A stretch of DNA of 45,519 bases from assembly GCA_017398685.1 (NCBI GenBank), contig JAFQFH010000019.1, positions 1-45,519 on the forward strand. The letters run 5' to 3'. This document shows, in pieces, positions 40,799 to 45,519 of the stretch. Both the position numbers and the translations under genes were made by a program. Source of the stretch: Oscillospiraceae bacterium (lineage in GTDB: Bacteria; Bacillota; Clostridia; Oscillospirales; Oscillospiraceae). The first letter of the stretch is position 1, and each line of letters starts with the position of its first letter. The notes under the pieces were generated by a model. That model saw only the letters and a program-made list of their open reading frames with translations, was not told the origin of the DNA and did no database searches.

Positions 40799-42051
40799 TG
40801 AAAATATCTGAGATAAAGCCTGAAGTATACGAAATAGCAGAACGCGCCATGAATAGAATTCGCTCACGTTTTGACAAAATCGACCGTGTGGCGCAGGAAA
40901 ACACAGTAAAGGTAATGGAAGCCTTTCAGGAAATGCGCGTTTCTGACGCCTGTTTTGCAGGCACTACCGGCTATGGCTATGATGATCTGGGAAGGGATGT
41001 TCTGGATAAAATATATGCCCGCATTTTCCACACCGAGAGCGCTCTTGTGCGAATCGGCTTTGTAAATGGCACTCACGCGCTTACAGCTGCACTGTACGCC
41101 CTCGCAAAGCCCGGCGACACTATCTTGTCCGTTACCGGTCTGCCCTATGATACTATCCGAAACGCAATTGGTATAAGTGGTGACTGCCATGGCTCCCTGA
41201 AATTTTACGGAATTGACTATGCTCAGGTAGACCTTGATGAAAAAGGTGAACCTGATTATGAGGAAATAAAAAAAGCGGCTGCCGACGAAAAAGTGGCAGG
41301 CGTACTCATCCAGCGTTCCCGCGGCTATGGGGAGCGCAAAGCCCTGACTGTTGAGGAGATAGGCAAAATCTGTACGGCAGTGAGAGAAGTCAACAAAAAA
41401 GCAAATATAATGGTGGATAACTGCTACGGTGAATTTACCGATGTGATAGAGCCTACTGATGTGGGCGCTGACATTATTGCCGGCTCCCTTATCAAAAATC
41501 CCGGCGGCGGTCTTGCACCCACCGGTGGCTATGTTGCAGGCAAGGCCGAGCTTGTTGACAGAGCTGCCATGCGCCTGACCACACCCGGTATCGGCGGTGA
41601 GTGCGGCTCAACTCTTGGCAACAACCGCCTTCTTTTCCAAGGGCTGTTTATGGCGCCCCATGTGGTGGCTCAGGCCCTGAAAACCGCAGTATTTTGTGCC
41701 GCAATGATGGATGAACTGGGAATTGAAAGTTCTCCCGATATCACCGAAAAGCGTTCCGATATAATCCAGATGGTAAAGCTTGGCAGCGCGGAAAAAATGA
41801 AGCGTTTTTGCCTTGGAATCCAGGCTGGTGCACCGGTAGACTCTTATGTCACACCCGAGCCCTGGGCCATGCCCGGTTATGACTGCGACGTAATAATGGC
41901 GGCAGGTGCATTTATTCAGGGATCCTCCATTGAGCTTTCCGCCGATGGCCCTATTCGCGAGCCGTACATAGTCTATATGCAGGGCGGCCTTACCTTTGAG
42001 TCAGGCAAACTTGGGATTATGATGGCTGTAAGTGCTATGCTGGATAAATAA
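40795..42051 (+). CDS. YnbB-type PLP enzyme (methionine gamma-lyase family / aluminium resistance)
   Basis: 418 residues. PLP-binding lysine in AGSLIKNPGGGLAPTGGYV, cofactor aspartate in NIMVDNCYGEF, and substrate-region GFVNGTHALTAALYAL. The family is annotated as methionine gamma-lyase or aluminium resistance protein; the reaction is not firmly known. In many Firmicutes it neighbours glnR or cell-wall genes; here it is coupled to murD. ATG 40798 is an alternative start three bases later. Confidence 0.88.
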   Translation: MMKISEIKPEVYEIAERAMNRIRSRFDKIDRVAQENTVKVMEAFQEMRVSDACFAGTTGYGYDDLGRDVLDKIYARIFHTESALVRIGFVNGTHALTAALYALAKPGDTILSVTGLPYDTIRNAIGISGDCHGSLKFYGIDYAQVDLDEKGEPDYEEIKKAAADEKVAGVLIQRSRGYGERKALTVEEIGKICTAVREVNKKANIMVDNCYGEFTDVIEPTDVGADIIAGSLIKNPGGGLAPTGGYVAGKAELVDRAAMRLTTPGIGGECGSTLGNNRLLFQGLFMAPHVVAQALKTAVFCAAMMDELGIESSPDITEKRSDIIQMVKLGSAEKMKRFCLGIQAGAPVDSYVTPEPWAMPGYDCDVIMAAGAFIQGSSIELSADGPIREPYIVYMQGGLTFESGKLGIMMAVSAMLDK

Positions 42052-42053
42052 AG

Positions 42054-42083
42054 ACATTTTACGCAATATAATGAGCATATAAT
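42054..42083 (+). promoter_or_regulatory. candidate sigma-E promoter of yunB
   Basis: The -10 CATATAAT (42076-42083) is identical to the one before the spoVM cluster (29858). ACATTTT (42054-42060) lies 15 bases upstream as a partial -35. YunB is sigma-E controlled in B. subtilis. Confidence 0.45.
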
Positions 42084-42101
42084 GTGTGGGGAGGTGACTC
42101 C

Positions 42102-42785
42102 ATGCGTTATAAAAAGCTCTTTCACCGCCGTTCACCCTATGTATACTCCGAAGTCAGCGGAAATGAAGCTCCCGGCAGTAAAGTGCATAGCTTAAGATTT
42201 ATTATTATCGGTCTTTTGGCCATACTTTTTCTGTTGGTAGTAACCGCTTCCGTTTTTCTGAAGGATATCTCATCTCAGATAGCAGTATCCGATGCCAGCG
42301 ATATTGTCACTGTCAGTGTCAATAATGCTATTTCTCAGGTTTTGGCGTCAGGAGATTACACGGGTAATTACTTTGTTGACTTTGAGAAGGATGCAAACGG
42401 AGATGTTACTGCCATAAGCAGCAACATGGCAAAAATAAACACGCTCTCAGCGCAGATACTTGAAAAAGTTGTGGGTACCACTGAGAAAAACACAATTACA
42501 GTGAAAATCCCCTCCGGCAACCTTACCGGAATAAGTCTTCTCATGGGCAGAGGGCCGAAAGTACCGGTCAAGATTATTGTTCTGACTTCATCGAGAGTCG
42601 AATTCAACAATAACATTATTACTGCCGGCATAAACCAGACAAAGCATCAGATTAATCTTGAAGTGATTGTAGATGTGGAAATTCTTGTCCCGTGGGGCAG
42701 TGAAACAGCGCAGGTTGTCACCGAGGTTCTTATTGCAGACACAGTAATTGTTGGCGAAGTGCCGGATACATACCTGAATATGTAG
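42102..42785 (+). CDS. yunB: sporulation protein YunB
   Basis: 227 residues from ATG 42102 (GGGGAGGTGA upstream; GTG 42084 rejected). One N-terminal membrane helix (FIIIGLLAILFLLVVTASVF) after a basic start. The YunB core is visible as SVNNAISQVLASGDYTG, MAKINTLSAQI, and IPSGNLTGISLLMGRGPKVP. In B. subtilis it is a mother-cell protein needed for normal spore formation. It precedes ligA by 15 bases. Confidence 0.92.
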   Translation: MRYKKLFHRRSPYVYSEVSGNEAPGSKVHSLRFIIIGLLAILFLLVVTASVFLKDISSQIAVSDASDIVTVSVNNAISQVLASGDYTGNYFVDFEKDANGDVTAISSNMAKINTLSAQILEKVVGTTEKNTITVKIPSGNLTGISLLMGRGPKVPVKIIVLTSSRVEFNNNIITAGINQTKHQINLEVIVDVEILVPWGSETAQVVTEVLIADTVIVGEVPDTYLNM

Positions 42786-44777
<1,992 letters not shown>

Positions 44778-44795
44778 TCCAAAGGGACTCGAACT

Positions 44796-44839
44796 AAGGT
44801 TAAAGGTCGGTTTTCCGGCCTTTAACCTTTTATGTTTTT
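44796..44839 (+). terminator. rho-independent terminator after ligA
   Basis: Stem AAGGTTAAAGGTCGG/CCGGCCTTTAACCTT (15 bp with one G-T), loop TTTT, followed by TTATGTTTTT. Confidence 0.88.
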
Positions 44840-44852
44840 CGAGCATAGTATA
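44824..44852 (+). promoter_or_regulatory. possible sigma-K/sigma-E promoter of the cotJ operon
   Basis: AACC (44824-44827), 16 bases, CATAGTATA (44844-44852), which matches the sigma-K form mACm-N16/17-CATAnnnTA. The -35 lies in the ligA terminator stem, which weakens the call. The cotJ operon is mother-cell expressed. Confidence 0.4.
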
Positions 44853-44890
44853 CTCTGAGGGAAACCTCAGTAGCATTTGGAGGAATTAAT

Positions 44891-45334
44891 TTGAGCAACA
44901 AGCGTAACGAAAATATATATCGGTACGGGCGACTTCCTGAGAAAGCTCCCTTGGCAAACGCTTATGTACCCATGCAGGAATCCGCCTCACCTGCCTACGA
45001 GGCAATGGAAGCATTGTCCCGTGGAACACTTTTTCCCGGCCTTGATCTGCCGTTTATGAATATAGTAAACAACGTACTGCCTGTATGCCCCAGAACAGAG
45101 CTTATGGCAATATGCTTTGTGGCAGATGAACTGGAACTTTATCTTGACACACATTCGGAGGATAAAGAAGCTTTTACAATGTACCAGACCTTCCTTGCCC
45201 TGAAAAAAGAGGCTCATGAAAGATATATAAAGCTGGCTGGACCCATCATGCAGGAAGATATGCTCTGTATGGATAGTTACAGATGGCTGGATGACCCCTG
45301 GCCCTGGGACTATCAGGCAAATGTGGAGGTATAA
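44891..45334 (+). CDS. cotJB: CotJA-CotJB fusion spore coat protein
   Basis: 147 residues, TTG start with TTGGAGG 8 bases upstream. The first half is CotJA-like (YVPMQESASP, then ALSRGTLFPGLDLPF). After a short link (VNNVLPVCPRTE) the second half is CotJB (LMAICFVADELELYLDTH, and the end YRWLDDPWPWDYQANVEV). In B. subtilis these are separate genes. No stop or frameshift divides the halves. cotJC follows after 2 bases, so this is the cotJ operon of the inner coat. Confidence 0.85.
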   Translation: MSNKRNENIYRYGRLPEKAPLANAYVPMQESASPAYEAMEALSRGTLFPGLDLPFMNIVNNVLPVCPRTELMAICFVADELELYLDTHSEDKEAFTMYQTFLALKKEAHERYIKLAGPIMQEDMLCMDSYRWLDDPWPWDYQANVEV

Positions 45335-45336
45335 AT

Positions 45337-45519
45337 ATGTTTGTATATGAAAAGAAGCTTCAGTATCCGGTAAAAATAAAGAATACCAACCCGGCTCTTG
45401 CAAAATTTATCATATCGCAATACGGCGGCCCCGACGGTGAGCTGGGTGCATCCTTGCGTTATCTCAGCCAGAGATATTCAATGCCCTACCCGGAGTTGAA
45501 GGGCTTGCTTACCGACATC
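45337..45519 (+). CDS. cotJC: CotJC, manganese-catalase-family coat protein, 3' end outside the window
   Basis: 61 residues visible, from ATG 45337 with GGAGG upstream. The start MFVYEKKLQYPVKIK and DGELGASLRYLSQRYSMPYP match CotJC. CotJC belongs to the non-haem Mn-catalase family and is built into the coat with CotJA and CotJB. The stop lies beyond 45519. Confidence 0.93.
   Translation, partial: MFVYEKKLQYPVKIKNTNPALAKFIISQYGGPDGELGASLRYLSQRYSMPYPELKGLLTDI

Overview
The window is chromosomal DNA from an endospore-forming, Gram-positive member of the Clostridia, most like the gut Oscillospirales/Ruminococcaceae type. This rests on gene order (remA-gmk-rpoZ-priA-def-fmt-rsmB-rlmN-prpC-prkC-rsgA-spoVM), on sporulation genes (spoVM, a SPOCS/LysM protein, yunB, cotJ genes), on a bacterial RNase P RNA, and on strong Shine-Dalgarno and sigma-A style promoters. 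It starts inside polA and ends inside cotJC.

Layout. 1-4460: polA (5' truncated), rimI, tsaD, radC. 4461-5040: a gene-poor stretch with tRNA-Thr(CGT). 5042-11950: a TetR-type regulator, a YbaK-type deacylase, uvrA, recD2 and comFC. 11969-15706: an mreB homologue, ispD-ispF, and a DUF3343/cysteine-desulfurase-like pair. 15806-20306: c-di-AMP synthesis (cdaA, ybbR/cdaR), an RseC-like protein, yicC, remA, gmk, rpoZ. 20406-29797: one long translation and signalling operon from priA to rsgA. 29837-31697: a probable mother-cell sporulation cluster with a two-helix membrane protein, the 23-residue SpoVM, and a SPOCS/LysM protein. 31785-32525: yebC.

A foreign element of about 6.3 kb (32487-38828) sits in the last codons of yebC, flanked by a 37-bp perfect direct repeat. 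It carries a tyrosine integrase at the left end and a serine recombinase at the right end. A leftward four-gene operon with its own promoter and terminator lies in the left half. A rightward cargo of a 70-residue protein, a small HTH protein and two related lipoproteins lies in the right half. The displaced yebC terminator follows attR and also ends the convergent RNase P RNA gene (rnpB, minus strand). After rnpB come murD, a YnbB-type PLP enzyme, yunB, ligA and a cotJ operon whose first gene is a CotJA-CotJB fusion.

The most striking observation is in the leftward operon. All four genes contain in-frame TAG codons (five in total) and no in-frame TAA, TGA or frameshift. Read through TAG, each gene runs to a TAA or TGA that overlaps the next gene's start (TAATG, TAATG, ATGA). 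None of the ten element genes ends in TAG, while at least six host genes in the window do. This pattern suggests that the operon is written in an amber-recoded genetic code, like that of some gut phages, inside a standard-code host. No suppressor tRNA was found in the element by eye.
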